Assembly (NCBI RefSeq): GCF_002913715.1 | Contig: NZ_PPCE01000004.1 | Span: 186,001 to 250,000, forward strand | From: Campylobacter concisus | GTDB taxonomy: Bacteria; Campylobacterota; Campylobacteria; Campylobacterales; Campylobacteraceae | Length of the DNA: 64,000 nt | Direction: 5' to 3' | Shown here: one piece after another, positions 36,451-46,053 of the stretch | Position numbering within the stretch: position 1 is the stretch's first letter | Layout: every line of letters begins with the position of its first letter | The notes under the pieces: generated by a model | Database searches by the model: none | What the model saw: the letters and a program-made list of their open reading frames with translations, nothing else | What the model was told of the DNA's origin: nothing | Translations under genes and position numbers: made by a program

Positions 36451-37260
36451 TTAAGCTTTTAGGGCTAGTTTTTGAACAGCATCTTGGTTAAGATCATTCA
36501 TGTGGCTTGTCATAACCTTTTGATACATATCAACTAAGCGCTGGGTTTCTATTAGACCAACCATTTCTAAAACTGGATTTACATTTGACATCTGAGCATA
36601 ACCTTGCATCACGCTATCAGCTTCTTCAAGCTCTGTGATGTCGTCAAAATTTCTACTCTCAAAGAGATTATCTCCAACCTTTTTAAGATCTCTTATCTCT
36701 CTTGGCTGAGCTATAAAAAATTTAGAAAATTGATTGTTATTTGAGTATAAATTTCCATTTTTATCGGCAGTTAGCACCTCACCTTGTGGCACTTGGATAC
36801 CTCTTTGGCCAGGATTTTGTGCCTCGTAGCCGCTTGGCAAAACTTTATAGCCCTCTTTTGTGACGATATAGCCGTCGCCATCAAGGCTAAAAGAGCCGTT
36901 TTTGCTAAGCTTTACACCATTTGGGGTATCAACTAAGAAAAACGCGTCATCTCTTTTTATCGCAAAGTCAAGCGTGTTTGAGCTGTATTTAAAGCCTCCA
37001 GCGCTAAAGTCGGTGTACTCTTCGCTCACTTGTGGTACGCGGTCAAGCGTTCTATTTAAAAATTTAGCTCCATCTTTTGTGTGATTTTTAAGAGGAAGCT
37101 CATCTTGCGTCTCTTTAAAAATTCTCGCAAAGTCACCGATAACTACATCATTTCGCTTATAGCCGATCGTATTTACATTTGCAAGGTTATTTGAGATCAC
37201 ATTTAATCTGTTAAACTGCGTTACCATGCCAGCAGTAGCTTGATAATAACCATTTTGCAT
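36451..37260 (-). CDS. flgF: flagellar rod protein FlgF (FlgG2 type)
   Basis: The 269-residue proximal-rod protein starts MQNGYYQATAGMVTQFNRLN with NLANVNTIGYKR and ends with LVDMYQKVMTSHMNDLNQDA. It is co-transcribed with flgG behind a sigma-54 promoter at 37298-37316. In C. jejuni annotations the same gene is called flgG2. Confidence 0.9.
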   Translation of the reverse strand: MQNGYYQATAGMVTQFNRLNVISNNLANVNTIGYKRNDVVIGDFARIFKETQDELPLKNHTKDGAKFLNRTLDRVPQVSEEYTDFSAGGFKYSSNTLDFAIKRDDAFFLVDTPNGVKLSKNGSFSLDGDGYIVTKEGYKVLPSGYEAQNPGQRGIQVPQGEVLTADKNGNLYSNNNQFSKFFIAQPREIRDLKKVGDNLFESRNFDDITELEEADSVMQGYAQMSNVNPVLEMVGLIETQRLVDMYQKVMTSHMNDLNQDAVQKLALKA

Positions 37261-37297
37261 ACAATTTCCTAAAAATCATTATTGTCACGATTTTTAA

Positions 37298-37316
37298 AGC
37301 AATAGCTGTTCCAAAA
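37298..37316 (-). promoter_or_regulatory. sigma-54 promoter for flgF-flgG
   Basis: On the minus strand TTTGGAACAGCTATTGCTT has GG and GC 10 bases apart and fits the Campylobacter RpoN consensus at all conserved positions. It starts transcription about 27 bases before the flgF ATG. Confidence 0.9.
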
Positions 37317-37400
37317 TTTTGATTTTTTAATTATTAAATACTTTATAAAGTTTAATAAATAATTTATTTATTTAATGTTAAGATTCGCAGCTTTAATATA

Positions 37401-37419
37401 GATAATGACTATTAAAAAC
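37401..37419. promoter_or_regulatory. Fur-box-like operator of the TonB receptor
   Basis: GATAATGACTATTAAAAAC agrees with 13 of 19 bases of the classic Fur box. It lies just after a -10-like TATAGA and before the receptor start, a position that would block transcription when iron is plentiful. Confidence 0.5.
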
Positions 37420-37449
37420 AATAAAAATACAAAAAGGACATACATTATT

Positions 37450-40416
37450 ATGAAAAAGGCTTCACTAGTTGTTTTGCTTTGTGCTGGCTTAAATTTGCTA
37501 GCCCAAGAGAGTGAAAATATAAAAGAAGTTGAACTTGGCGGAGTAGAGGTAACGGCGGAAGAAGAAAATGTAAAAAATAAAAAGATTAGTGAAGTAAAAA
37601 AGACAGCAAGTGAGCTTACTAAACAACAAGTAAGCGATACTAGAGATATGGTGCGCTATGACACTGGTGTCAGCGTAGTTGAGACTGGTCGCTTTGGTTC
37701 TAGCGGATATGCTATAAGAGGTGTTGATGAAAACCGCGTAGCTATCAGTATCGATGGACTTAATCAAGCTGAAACACTTTCATCACAGGGCTTTAAGGAT
37801 CTCTTTGAAGGATATGGAAATTTTAACAACACAAGAAATGGTGTCGAGATAGAAAATATCCAACAAGTAAATATTACAAAAGGTGCAGATAGCATAAAAA
37901 CTGGCTCAGGCGCACTTGGTGGCTCCGTGATGTTTGAAACAAAGGACGCTAGAGATTATCTTACAGAAAAAGACTGGTTTTACGGCTTTAAAGCACAAAA
38001 ATCCTCAGCAAATGACGAAAGTCTTTTTTCTCATACCATGGCTGCACGTGCGAAGTGGTTTGATATTCTCTTTATCACTACAAAAAGAGATGGTCATGAG
38101 ATGAAAAACTGGGGATACAAAACATACGATGATAGCGTACTAGGCAAAGAGAGAGAAAAGCCAGATCCTTACTCCATAAAAACAGATAGTAGACTGTTTA
38201 AATTTGGCGTAAATTTTAATGAGACTAATCGCTTTAGCGTAGGTATTGACAGAAGCACAAAAGAGACAATGGGAACTGACTGGTCGTATAAATTTGCTCT
38301 TTTTCAAAGTGGTAATACAAATGACATAGTCTATAGCACCGACACAAGGCACGTAAATGACAAAAATAAGCGCGAAAATATCTTTTACACATACGAAAAC
38401 TACGATGAAAATCCACTTTGGGATAGCATGAAGCTAACCTACTCAAAACAAAAGATCCAGCTAAAAGCAAGGACTGATGAGTACTGCGATAAAAACGACT
38501 GTCAGGGCCTGCTAAATCCATCAGGATTAAAGTTAAATAACGAAGGTAAACTGGTGGATAAATATGGTGGTGAGCTAAGCACTAAAACAATACAAAAAGA
38601 ATTCTATCCTGGAGCTAATTTTTTTTATGATGAAAATATAGTAGTTGATAGTCATGGAGACGAGGTAAAAGATACTTTTTATGAAGGTATATCAAACAAA
38701 CCATCTCTTTTATCTGGAGCATCTAATATTTATGTTGATTGTAACCAATACGACTGCTCAAAACCACTAACTCTTTTTGATAAAAATACCTATACATACA
38801 AAACTTATAATCTAACTCCAAAAGATATGCCAGATGGAAATGGAAAATATGCAGAGATTACCCCAAAAACCCCAGGAGGGGAGGAACTATTTTTGCCAAG
38901 AGCTCCAGGATACATTGAAAATAACTGGAAAGATAGGGATCTAAATACCGATACAAAACAGCTAAATTTAGATGCGACAAAGGAATTTAGTCTATTTAAA
39001 ATGGATCACGCCTTAAAATACGGTGGGCTTTATAACCAAACAGATAAAAGTATGACAAATAGACAAGGATACGAAGCATACAACAAAGCATGGTGGGCAA
39101 AATACTTTTTTGGCAAGGCTGATGCAAGCAAGGGAGCCGCTATACTTGGCGACTGGAAACCAAATAAGTGTATGCCATATAAAGGAAACGAATTTACAAC
39201 ACTTTGTAGCCATGAAGATGATACGTTTAGCTTCTTAATACCAGTTGAGACGAAGACAAAGGCATTTTATCTAGGTGATGATATATCTTTGACTGAAATT
39301 TTAAGCGTTGATTTAAACTATAGATTTGACAAAATAACACACAATCCAAGCTATATACCAGGCAAAACACCAAAGCTACCAACTGATCTTTTTGCTGGTG
39401 TTTTTATACCTTTTACCATACCGCCTGGCACTAATAAAGAAGAAGCAAAAAGGATAAAAACCAAAAATGCCGAAGAAAATGCACTATACCTAGCAAGTCA
39501 AAAGAGGGATTTTACACATCATTCATATTCACTTGCGACAAATTTTGATCCATTTGATCACGTAAGACTTCAGGCAAAATACGCAAATGGCTTTAGAGCC
39601 CCAACATCTGATGAAATTTATTTTACATTTCAACATCCTGATTTTACGATATTTCCAAATTTAGCCCTTCAGCCTGAGATTGCAAAAACAAAAGAATTTG
39701 CTGTGACTCTTCACAACTCACCTAGCTTTTTTACGATAAATCTCTTTCAAACCGACTATAAAAATTTCATCGATCTAAAATACCTCCGTCGTGGCAAACT
39801 AACATACGGTAATGCCGGTAGCAGAATGCCCGTGGAAATATACCAAAACGTAAATAGGGCAAAGGCTCGCGTAAGAGGTGTTGAACTAAGTGCAAATCTA
39901 GACCTAGAGCAAGTTTATAGTGGACTAAGTGGCTTTAATGTCGGCTATAAATACCTATATCAAAAAGGTAGAATGTCAGTAGATGAGAGTGGCAAGCTAG
40001 ACGCTCCAATGAATGCCATCCAGCCAGCGAAATTTGTCTATAACGTCGGATATCACACAAGAAATGATAAATTTGGAGCAAATCTATATATGACGCACGT
40101 AAAAGCAAAACGTCCAGAAGATACTTACAATATCTATGCCAAAGATGATCCAGATGCAAAAAATACTTATGTTAGATATGTCAGTAATACATATAGTCTA
40201 TTTGATTTTGTAGCGTTTTACAGACCGATGAAAAATTTCACATTTACAGCAGGTGTGTATAACATCACAGATAGAAAATACACAAGCTGGGATAGTGCAA
40301 GAAGTATAAGGACTTTTGGCACAAACAATATGGTCAATAAAGATACTGGTAGGGGTCTTGCTAGATTTTACTCGCCTGGCAGAAATTTCAAGCTGACATT
40401 TGAGATGACGTTTTAA
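37450..40416 (+). CDS. TonB-dependent haemoglobin/transferrin/lactoferrin-type receptor
   Basis: This 988-residue outer-membrane receptor has a signal peptide to about residue 19 (LNLLAQE), a plug domain with SGYAIRGVDENRVAISIDGL, and a 22-strand barrel ending RFYSPGRNFKLTFEMTF with a terminal Phe. The plug matches the TbpA/HpuB/HgbA group. It is longer than typical Campylobacter CtuA-type receptors, and residues of about 330-500 and 590-690 look like large extracellular loops rich in Cys pairs (CDKNDC, CNQYDC). The ATG at 37450 is preferred over 37405 because it begins the signal peptide and has AAAAGGA upstream. Ligand unknown. Confidence 0.87.
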   Translation: MKKASLVVLLCAGLNLLAQESENIKEVELGGVEVTAEEENVKNKKISEVKKTASELTKQQVSDTRDMVRYDTGVSVVETGRFGSSGYAIRGVDENRVAISIDGLNQAETLSSQGFKDLFEGYGNFNNTRNGVEIENIQQVNITKGADSIKTGSGALGGSVMFETKDARDYLTEKDWFYGFKAQKSSANDESLFSHTMAARAKWFDILFITTKRDGHEMKNWGYKTYDDSVLGKEREKPDPYSIKTDSRLFKFGVNFNETNRFSVGIDRSTKETMGTDWSYKFALFQSGNTNDIVYSTDTRHVNDKNKRENIFYTYENYDENPLWDSMKLTYSKQKIQLKARTDEYCDKNDCQGLLNPSGLKLNNEGKLVDKYGGELSTKTIQKEFYPGANFFYDENIVVDSHGDEVKDTFYEGISNKPSLLSGASNIYVDCNQYDCSKPLTLFDKNTYTYKTYNLTPKDMPDGNGKYAEITPKTPGGEELFLPRAPGYIENNWKDRDLNTDTKQLNLDATKEFSLFKMDHALKYGGLYNQTDKSMTNRQGYEAYNKAWWAKYFFGKADASKGAAILGDWKPNKCMPYKGNEFTTLCSHEDDTFSFLIPVETKTKAFYLGDDISLTEILSVDLNYRFDKITHNPSYIPGKTPKLPTDLFAGVFIPFTIPPGTNKEEAKRIKTKNAEENALYLASQKRDFTHHSYSLATNFDPFDHVRLQAKYANGFRAPTSDEIYFTFQHPDFTIFPNLALQPEIAKTKEFAVTLHNSPSFFTINLFQTDYKNFIDLKYLRRGKLTYGNAGSRMPVEIYQNVNRAKARVRGVELSANLDLEQVYSGLSGFNVGYKYLYQKGRMSVDESGKLDAPMNAIQPAKFVYNVGYHTRNDKFGANLYMTHVKAKRPEDTYNIYAKDDPDAKNTYVRYVSNTYSLFDFVAFYRPMKNFTFTAGVYNITDRKYTSWDSARSIRTFGTNNMVNKDTGRGLARFYSPGRNFKLTFEMTF

Positions 40417-40425
40417 TAAATTTAT

Positions 40426-40456
40426 AGCTACCGCAATTTTAGACTTTTGCGGTAGC
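40426..40456 (+). terminator. terminator after the TonB receptor
   Basis: AGCTACCGCAA and TTGCGGTAGCT form an 11-bp stem with a short T-rich loop, 10 bases past the stop. The trailing T run is short (TTTG). Confidence 0.7.
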
Positions 40457-40507
40457 TTTGTATAGATAAAATTTCACTGCTTTGATGCACTTTTTAAAAA
40501 ATTTGGA

Positions 40508-40513
40508 TATAAT
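40508..40513 (+). promoter_or_regulatory. TATAAT -10 for rpoD
   Basis: A perfect TATAAT, 55 bases upstream of the rpoD ATG, lies in the AT-rich sequence normal for Campylobacter vegetative promoters. No -35 is apparent. Confidence 0.6.
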
Positions 40514-40568
40514 CCACTTTCTTTTAAACAACACTTAAATCACAATTAGACGATTCGAAAGGAAATTT

Positions 40569-42425
40569 ATGAGCGCCGCAAAAGACTCTTTTTCTCAGAT
40601 AGAAGAGCTTTTCGCTGAAAATGCAAAAGGCTTTTTGACATACGAAAAATTAGTAAAATTATTAGACAAAGCTCCGACTGCTACGATAGTAAAAAAAATA
40701 GAACAACTAGCAAAAACAAATAAAGTCCAGCTCATCACATCTGCTGAGGCTGCAAAACTTAGAAATTTAGCTGATGCTAAAAAGCGCCAAGAAAACGCTC
40801 AAAAAAGTGATCAAGATATCGACGAAGATCTCGATCTTTCAGGTGAAAGTGACCTTTTAGAGTGGTCAAGATCTGATAGTCCAGTGAGGATGTATCTAAG
40901 AGAGATGGGGCAGATCGCGCTTCTTACAAAAGATGAAGAAGTTGAGATCAGCAAAAGGATTGAGCTTGGCGAAGATATCATTATCGATGCATTTTGTTCT
41001 GTGCCATTTTTGATCGATTTCATACTTGACTATAAAGAGCCGCTCATCAATAGAGAACGCCGTGTAAAAGAGCTTTTTAAAAGCTTTGAAGACGAGAGTG
41101 AAAACGAAGAAAATGAAGATAGCGAAGACGATATAGACGAGGAAGATGAAGAAAACGAAGAAAACGAAGCTCCTAAAAAATCAGCCAAAAACGACAAGCG
41201 CGCAGAAAAAGTTATAGAGAGTTTCAAGGCCCTCGAAAAGGCAAAAAAAGAGTGGCTAAAGACTGCAAATAAGCAAGATAAAGTTGAGAGCGATGACACA
41301 GCTTCAAAGATGACTCTTGCATTTAAAAAGAAAATTTTAAAAGAGAAGCTAATGGATCTTGGCCCAACAAGCAAGTTAATTAGCGAGATAGTAAAATCAA
41401 TGGAGACAGCACTAAAAAGTGATGACGAATTTGATAGAGAGCTAAAACGCTTGGAGTATCGCCTACCAATGTTTAGCGACGAGCTTAAAAAAAATCACAA
41501 AAGCATACTAAAAGATATCATCAAGCTTAGTAAAGAAGAGATCGCAGCTCGTGTGCCAGAAGCTACGATGGTCTCAACTTATGTCGAGATCAAAAAGCTA
41601 TTTACGACAAAAGAGGCAAGCAAGCAAGGCTTTGATCTTGAACCAACAAGGCTAAAAGAAATTTTAGAGCAGATCAAACGCGGAAAGAAAATTTCTGACG
41701 AGGCAAAAGCTAGAATGGCTAAGTCAAACCTCCGTCTAGTCGTAAGTATCGCAAAACGCTATACAAACAGGGGCTTGCCGTTTTTAGATCTCATCCAAGA
41801 GGGCAACATCGGTCTTATGAAGGCGGTTGATAAATTTGAATATAGAAAAGGCTATAAATTTTCAACCTACGCCACATGGTGGATCCGCCAGGCTATTTCG
41901 CGCGCGATCGCTGATCAGGCAAGGACGATTAGGATACCTATCCACATGATAGAAACGATAAATCGTATCAACAAAATAAACCGCAAATACCTCCAAGAAG
42001 AGGGGAAAGAGCCTGATGTAAGCATTATTGCAAAAGAGGTTGGGCTAAGCGTTGATAAGGTAAAGCAAGTTATCAAGATCACAAAAGAACCTATCAGCCT
42101 CGAAGCTCCGATCGCAAACGAAGAAGACGGTAAATTTGGAGATTTTGTCGAGGATAAAAGCTCACTTTCTCCGATAGAGCAAATTTTAAAAAGTGACCTT
42201 AGAGAGCAGATAGATGACGTACTTTCGCAGCTAAATGAGCGCGAAAAAGCGGTTATTTCGATGAGATTTGGCTTGCTTGAAGATGAGAGCGACCGCACAC
42301 TTGAAGAGATCGGCAAGGCACTAAATGTCACTCGCGAGCGTGTTCGCCAGATAGAAAGCTCAGCTATCAAAAAACTAAAACACCCAAAAGTTGGTAGAAA
42401 ACTTAAAAACTACATTGAGGGCTAA
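40569..42425 (+). CDS. rpoD: primary sigma factor RpoD (sigma-70)
   Basis: The 618-residue vegetative sigma factor has region 1.1 at the N-terminus, a long acidic insert (about residues 180-210), region 2 with [19 protein letters not shown] and [15 protein letters not shown], region 3, and region 4.2 with [31 protein letters not shown] precedes the ATG. It stands alone between two iron-acquisition gene sets, with a hairpin after it. Confidence 0.97.
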   Translation: MSAAKDSFSQIEELFAENAKGFLTYEKLVKLLDKAPTATIVKKIEQLAKTNKVQLITSAEAAKLRNLADAKKRQENAQKSDQDIDEDLDLSGESDLLEWSRSDSPVRMYLREMGQIALLTKDEEVEISKRIELGEDIIIDAFCSVPFLIDFILDYKEPLINRERRVKELFKSFEDESENEENEDSEDDIDEEDEENEENEAPKKSAKNDKRAEKVIESFKALEKAKKEWLKTANKQDKVESDDTASKMTLAFKKKILKEKLMDLGPTSKLISEIVKSMETALKSDDEFDRELKRLEYRLPMFSDELKKNHKSILKDIIKLSKEEIAARVPEATMVSTYVEIKKLFTTKEASKQGFDLEPTRLKEILEQIKRGKKISDEAKARMAKSNLRLVVSIAKRYTNRGLPFLDLIQEGNIGLMKAVDKFEYRKGYKFSTYATWWIRQAISRAIADQARTIRIPIHMIETINRINKINRKYLQEEGKEPDVSIIAKEVGLSVDKVKQVIKITKEPISLEAPIANEEDGKFGDFVEDKSSLSPIEQILKSDLREQIDDVLSQLNEREKAVISMRFGLLEDESDRTLEEIGKALNVTRERVRQIESSAIKKLKHPKVGRKLKNYIEG

Positions 42426-42434
42426 AAGCCTTAA

Positions 42435-42466
42435 TCTAGCTCGAATTTCACACAAATTTGAGCTAG
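42435..42466 (+). terminator. hairpin after rpoD
   Basis: TCTAGCTCGAATTT and AAATTTGAGCTAGA pair with one mismatch around a 4-base loop. There is no strong T run, so termination efficiency is uncertain. Confidence 0.5.
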
Positions 42467-42715
42467 AAGCTAAAATCAAAATTTTATACTCACATTAAAG
42501 CAAATATCTCCCACATAAATTTTAGTTGCAAAAGCAACAAAGCTAAAATCTACAAAGCTAGTTGACTTTTAAAGCATATTGTTGTAGTAAATTTTAGCTT
42601 TCTATTTACCAGCAAGGATTGGTTATAATCTCATAATCACATCACACTCACTAATGAAAATAAAATTTTACAGGATCATTAAAAATTTTAGAGCAAAAAT
42701 AGGCGCAAAATGAGT
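42467..42715. other. non-coding gap with orphan plus-strand TATAAT
   Basis: About 250 bases carry no gene. The only signal is TATAAT at 42624-42629 on the plus strand, with an ATG 25 bases later opening a frame of just 19 codons before the antisense side of the flavodoxin-like gene. It may be a small or antisense RNA promoter or chance. Confidence 0.3.
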
Positions 42716-43234
42716 TTAAATTTCAACCCCTCTAAATGCTTCCTTTGCGGCTTTTACATCAGCCTCATCTGGATGCGTTTTAGCTCGTTCCCATCGCTCT
42801 AGTCGCTCAGGCGTTAGAGCAAATCTCGGATCATCAGGCATAGCTTTACCAAGTTTTTTTAGCTGTTCTATCACCTCAGGAGCGATCGCACCTTGACAGA
42901 TAAATGTGCGCAAAACTTCATTGCCATTTTGCACAAACAGCTCTTTGCCTTGATCTATCGCCTGCGTGGCATGTGCACTTGGCACATCAGCACCAAGTGT
43001 TATAAAAAAACCCATTTTTTTATTTTTTACATTTTGGGTGATAAATTTCTTAAATTCCTTCTCCGGAGAGCCCTGATCTATGTAGTAACCAAGTGCAATA
43101 AAGTCAAACTCACTCAAATTTAGCTCACCAGCATCGGCAAAATTTAGCGCCTCACAGTTAAGCTCACCAGCAATAGCCTCTGCTATTTTTTTTGTATTTC
43201 CACTTTTTGATGTGTATATCACGATACTTTTCAT
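42716..43234 (-). CDS. flavodoxin-family protein of the haem operon
   Basis: The 172-residue protein has an FMN phosphate-binding loop YTSKSGNTKKIAEAI and a flavodoxin-like core (FDFIALGYYIDQGSP), followed by a C-terminal helical tail with CQGAIAPEVIEQLKK. It overlaps the radical-SAM gene by 4 bases. In related haem-use clusters such a flavodoxin could deliver electrons to the radical-SAM enzyme; that is inferred from adjacency. Confidence 0.82.
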   Translation of the reverse strand: MKSIVIYTSKSGNTKKIAEAIAGELNCEALNFADAGELNLSEFDFIALGYYIDQGSPEKEFKKFITQNVKNKKMGFFITLGADVPSAHATQAIDQGKELFVQNGNEVLRTFICQGAIAPEVIEQLKKLGKAMPDDPRFALTPERLERWERAKTHPDEADVKAAKEAFRGVEI

Positions 43235-44460
43235 AAAAACTCCTTCTTAGAAATTTCCATCACTGTATTTGCGATAGAATTTCCCCAAAATACGCCATCT
43301 TTTGTAAAATTTAAAAAGCCGTTTTCTATTTTCAAATATCCATTTTCTTCGCATTTTTTAAAAAGTTCCATAAGCTCATTAGCACACGTCTGGCTCACAA
43401 ATTTAAAAACACGCTCAAGGCTTATTTGCGGATACTGAAAAAGATTTACAAATTTATCAAACTCCATTTGTCTCGCACTCATACGGCCCATAACTTTCAT
43501 CTTTTGGCTCATGTTGTAGATACCAAACTCCCCTAGCCTACCGCCAGCACCTTTGCCAAGAGGCAAAACATCAGCACCTGCATGAGAGAGCCTTATATAT
43601 TTATATTGGTCCCTGCCCTTTTTGGCCACCTTTGTATACTCTAAAATTTCATAGTCATCTTGACTTAAAATTTCATCCAAAAAGGCGTGGTGTAAACGCT
43701 TATCGACCTCTACGTCGTAATAATCCTCGCTTATGGTCTTGCTAAGCACCGAGCCATCTAAAAACTGAAGCGAATAAAAACTCGCACTGTCAATGCCGAG
43801 CTCACGCACCAACCTAGCATCTCTCACCACCTCATCTACACTTTCATTAGGATAGTTATATATGATATCCACACAAAGCATTCCGTTAAATTTCTCACGC
43901 AGATCATGTAAGTGTTTTATCGCTGCCTCCGAGCTATGCGTGCGATTTAGTAGCTTTCTACCAGCTTCACTAAATGTTTGGACGCCGATGCTATAACGAT
44001 TTACGCCAAGCTCGCTTAAAAGACGTAGTTTGCTTATATTTAGATTATGAAGCGTACTTTCTAAGCTAAATTCACACTCAGGCAGGATATTAAAACTTCT
44101 CTTAAGTGCGTTTATCACCTGCTCTAAGTGTCTCTCTTTTAGTATCGTCGGAGTACCGCCACCAAAATATACGCTACCTATTTTCTTGCTTTTTAAGTAG
44201 TTCGTGGCGGAGTATTTTTCTATCTCGCTTAGTAAAAATTTTGTATAATCATCAAGCTCATCCTCAAGCTTTGTCCTATTCATCGAGCAAAACGAGCATA
44301 TATTGTCACAAAATGGCACATGGATATAGATGACTCCCTCATTATCGTCTGGCGCACTCTCTAAAAATTCCCATAGCTCATCTTCACTCACCATATCAGG
44401 TCTTTTTGAAGGAGCTACGCTATGACCTTTTATACGCTTACTAAACATTTTCATACTCAC
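43231..44460 (-). CDS. HemN-like radical-SAM haem enzyme (HutW/ChuW type)
   Basis: The 409-residue radical-SAM protein has the cluster motif CDNICSFC (C-x3-C-x2-C), SVYFGGGTPTIL and the HemN-type C-terminal half. It lies in a haem-uptake operon rather than with haem biosynthesis genes, so it matches the HutW/ChuW group. ChuW opens haem anaerobically by radical methyl transfer to give anaerobilin. This assignment rests on similarity and context. It overlaps both neighbours by 4 bases. Confidence 0.82.
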   Translation of the reverse strand: MSMKMFSKRIKGHSVAPSKRPDMVSEDELWEFLESAPDDNEGVIYIHVPFCDNICSFCSMNRTKLEDELDDYTKFLLSEIEKYSATNYLKSKKIGSVYFGGGTPTILKERHLEQVINALKRSFNILPECEFSLESTLHNLNISKLRLLSELGVNRYSIGVQTFSEAGRKLLNRTHSSEAAIKHLHDLREKFNGMLCVDIIYNYPNESVDEVVRDARLVRELGIDSASFYSLQFLDGSVLSKTISEDYYDVEVDKRLHHAFLDEILSQDDYEILEYTKVAKKGRDQYKYIRLSHAGADVLPLGKGAGGRLGEFGIYNMSQKMKVMGRMSARQMEFDKFVNLFQYPQISLERVFKFVSQTCANELMELFKKCEENGYLKIENGFLNFTKDGVFWGNSIANTVMEISKKEFL

Positions 44461-45266
44461 TTATCAAGTATCTTAAATAGCTCACTTGCAGCCTCATTTA
44501 TGCGAGGTGTACCGCGTAATATAAGACTTGATGGAACGTTTAAAATTTTAGAATTTTTGGCTGCATTAGTTGCTTTTAGTACTGGATTTTGTGATAAAAA
44601 GTCACTGCCATCTTTCATGCCTGCAACTATTATAAAATCTGGATTTTGTGCTAGGATAAACTCATTTTGAACGATAGGCATTGCTCCAGTTAAGCCTCCT
44701 GCTACGTTTTTCATACCAAATTTAGCAAACATATCCCCAGGCAAGCTAGCATCGTTAAAAGCAACTAGAGGAGTAGCTGCATAAACGCCTAAAATTTTCT
44801 TACCACTTAGCTTTGAGTTTTGAAATTTTAAAAAGTCCTGCTTTATCTTAGCCACAAGCTCGCCAGCACGCTCTACCTTACCTGTGATCTCGCCCATTTT
44901 TTCTATATTTTTGCAGATATCATCTATGCTATTTGCCTGCATTGTGAGCGTTTTTATGCCAAATTTAGCAAGGTCGGCATTTACACCATCAGAGTGAAAG
45001 CTAGTAACGACGAGATCTGGCTTAAGCTCAACCACTCGCTCCAAATTTGGCTTTGTATAAGTGCCAACACTTTTTAGCTTTTCTGTCTTGTCCTCAGGCC
45101 AAATCTTGCCAAACTCAAGTGTAGAGATAGCAGCGATCTGATCTTCAGCCTCCAGCATATACATCATCTCAACCACCGCAGGATCAAGCACAACGATATT
45201 TTTAGCGTTTAAGCTAACACCACTAAAACCAAACAAAAATGCAAAAACTAAAAACAATTTTTTCAT
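44457..45266 (-). CDS. chuD: haem ABC transporter periplasmic binding protein
   Basis: The 269-residue protein has a signal peptide (to about residue 21, VSLNAK) and a class III periplasmic-binding fold (KNIVVLDPAVVEMMYML, LKPDLVVTS). The ATG at 45266 has AAAGGAG upstream and starts the signal peptide, so the frame up to 45314 is not used. It delivers haem or chelate from the outer membrane receptor to ChuBC. Confidence 0.88.
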   Translation of the reverse strand: MKKLFLVFAFLFGFSGVSLNAKNIVVLDPAVVEMMYMLEAEDQIAAISTLEFGKIWPEDKTEKLKSVGTYTKPNLERVVELKPDLVVTSFHSDGVNADLAKFGIKTLTMQANSIDDICKNIEKMGEITGKVERAGELVAKIKQDFLKFQNSKLSGKKILGVYAATPLVAFNDASLPGDMFAKFGMKNVAGGLTGAMPIVQNEFILAQNPDFIIVAGMKDGSDFLSQNPVLKATNAAKNSKILNVPSSLILRGTPRINEAASELFKILDK

Positions 45267-45285
45267 AAAATCTCCTTTAAATTTA

Positions 45286-46053
45286 TCATTTCGGTAAAAC
45301 AAATGGCATATCATTTTTATATATGATATCTGCCTTAAGGCCGTAAATTTCGTCTAAAATTTCTGGTCTATAAAGTTCTTTTGTGCCTCCTTTATAAGCG
45401 ATCACGCCATCTTTTAGCATTAAAATTTCATCGCATATTAGTGAGGCTAAATTTAGATCATGAAGCACCGCAATAGTTACCAAATTTAACTCACGTGTTA
45501 GACGAGAGCAAAGCTTTAGCACCTCTATGGCATGGCTTAGATCAAGGGCTGATGTAGGCTCATCAAGTAGCAAAACTTTAGGTTCACTAACTATTGCACG
45601 AGCAAGCAAAGCCCTAGCAAATTCGCCACCACTTAGTGAGTTTGCCACTCGGTCTTTAAATTTAGCCAGTCCAAACGTCTGCAAAACCTCATTAACTAGG
45701 GCAATATCATGAGAGCTATAACCACTAAAAGAGCTTTTTAAATGAGCATATCTACCCATCAAAACAAGCTCAAAAACGCTTAATGGCATCGTAAGTGCAC
45801 TTTTTTGAGGCACAAAACTAGTCGTTCTCGCAAGCTCCTTTGTGCTGTAGCTTTGTACATCTTTTTCAAAAATTTTGACAGATCCAGCACTTGGGTGAAG
45901 CAAATTTAAGACACATTTTAAAAGTGTTGATTTACCACATCCATTAGAGCCCAAAAGCCCTATAAATTTGCCGCTTTTAGCAGTGAAATTTATATCACTT
46001 AGCACATTTGTTTGGACGTATGAAAAGCTTAAATTTGAAACCTCAACACTCAA
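45286..46053 (-). CDS. chuC: haem ABC transporter ATP-binding protein
   Basis: The 255-residue ATPase of the FepC/HmuV type has Walker A GSNGCGKST, signature LSGGEFARALLARA and Walker B VLLLDEPTSALD. It overlaps chuB by 4 bases and lies 19 bases upstream of chuD. It powers haem or iron-chelate import. Confidence 0.93.
   Translation of the reverse strand: MSVEVSNLSFSYVQTNVLSDINFTAKSGKFIGLLGSNGCGKSTLLKCVLNLLHPSAGSVKIFEKDVQSYSTKELARTTSFVPQKSALTMPLSVFELVLMGRYAHLKSSFSGYSSHDIALVNEVLQTFGLAKFKDRVANSLSGGEFARALLARAIVSEPKVLLLDEPTSALDLSHAIEVLKLCSRLTRELNLVTIAVLHDLNLASLICDEILMLKDGVIAYKGGTKELYRPEILDEIYGLKADIIYKNDMPFVLPK

Noticed and set aside
41030..41374. Ser/Phe-rich minus-strand frame inside rpoD
   Set aside because: It is the mirror of the acidic Glu/Asp insert of RpoD, with no independent signals.
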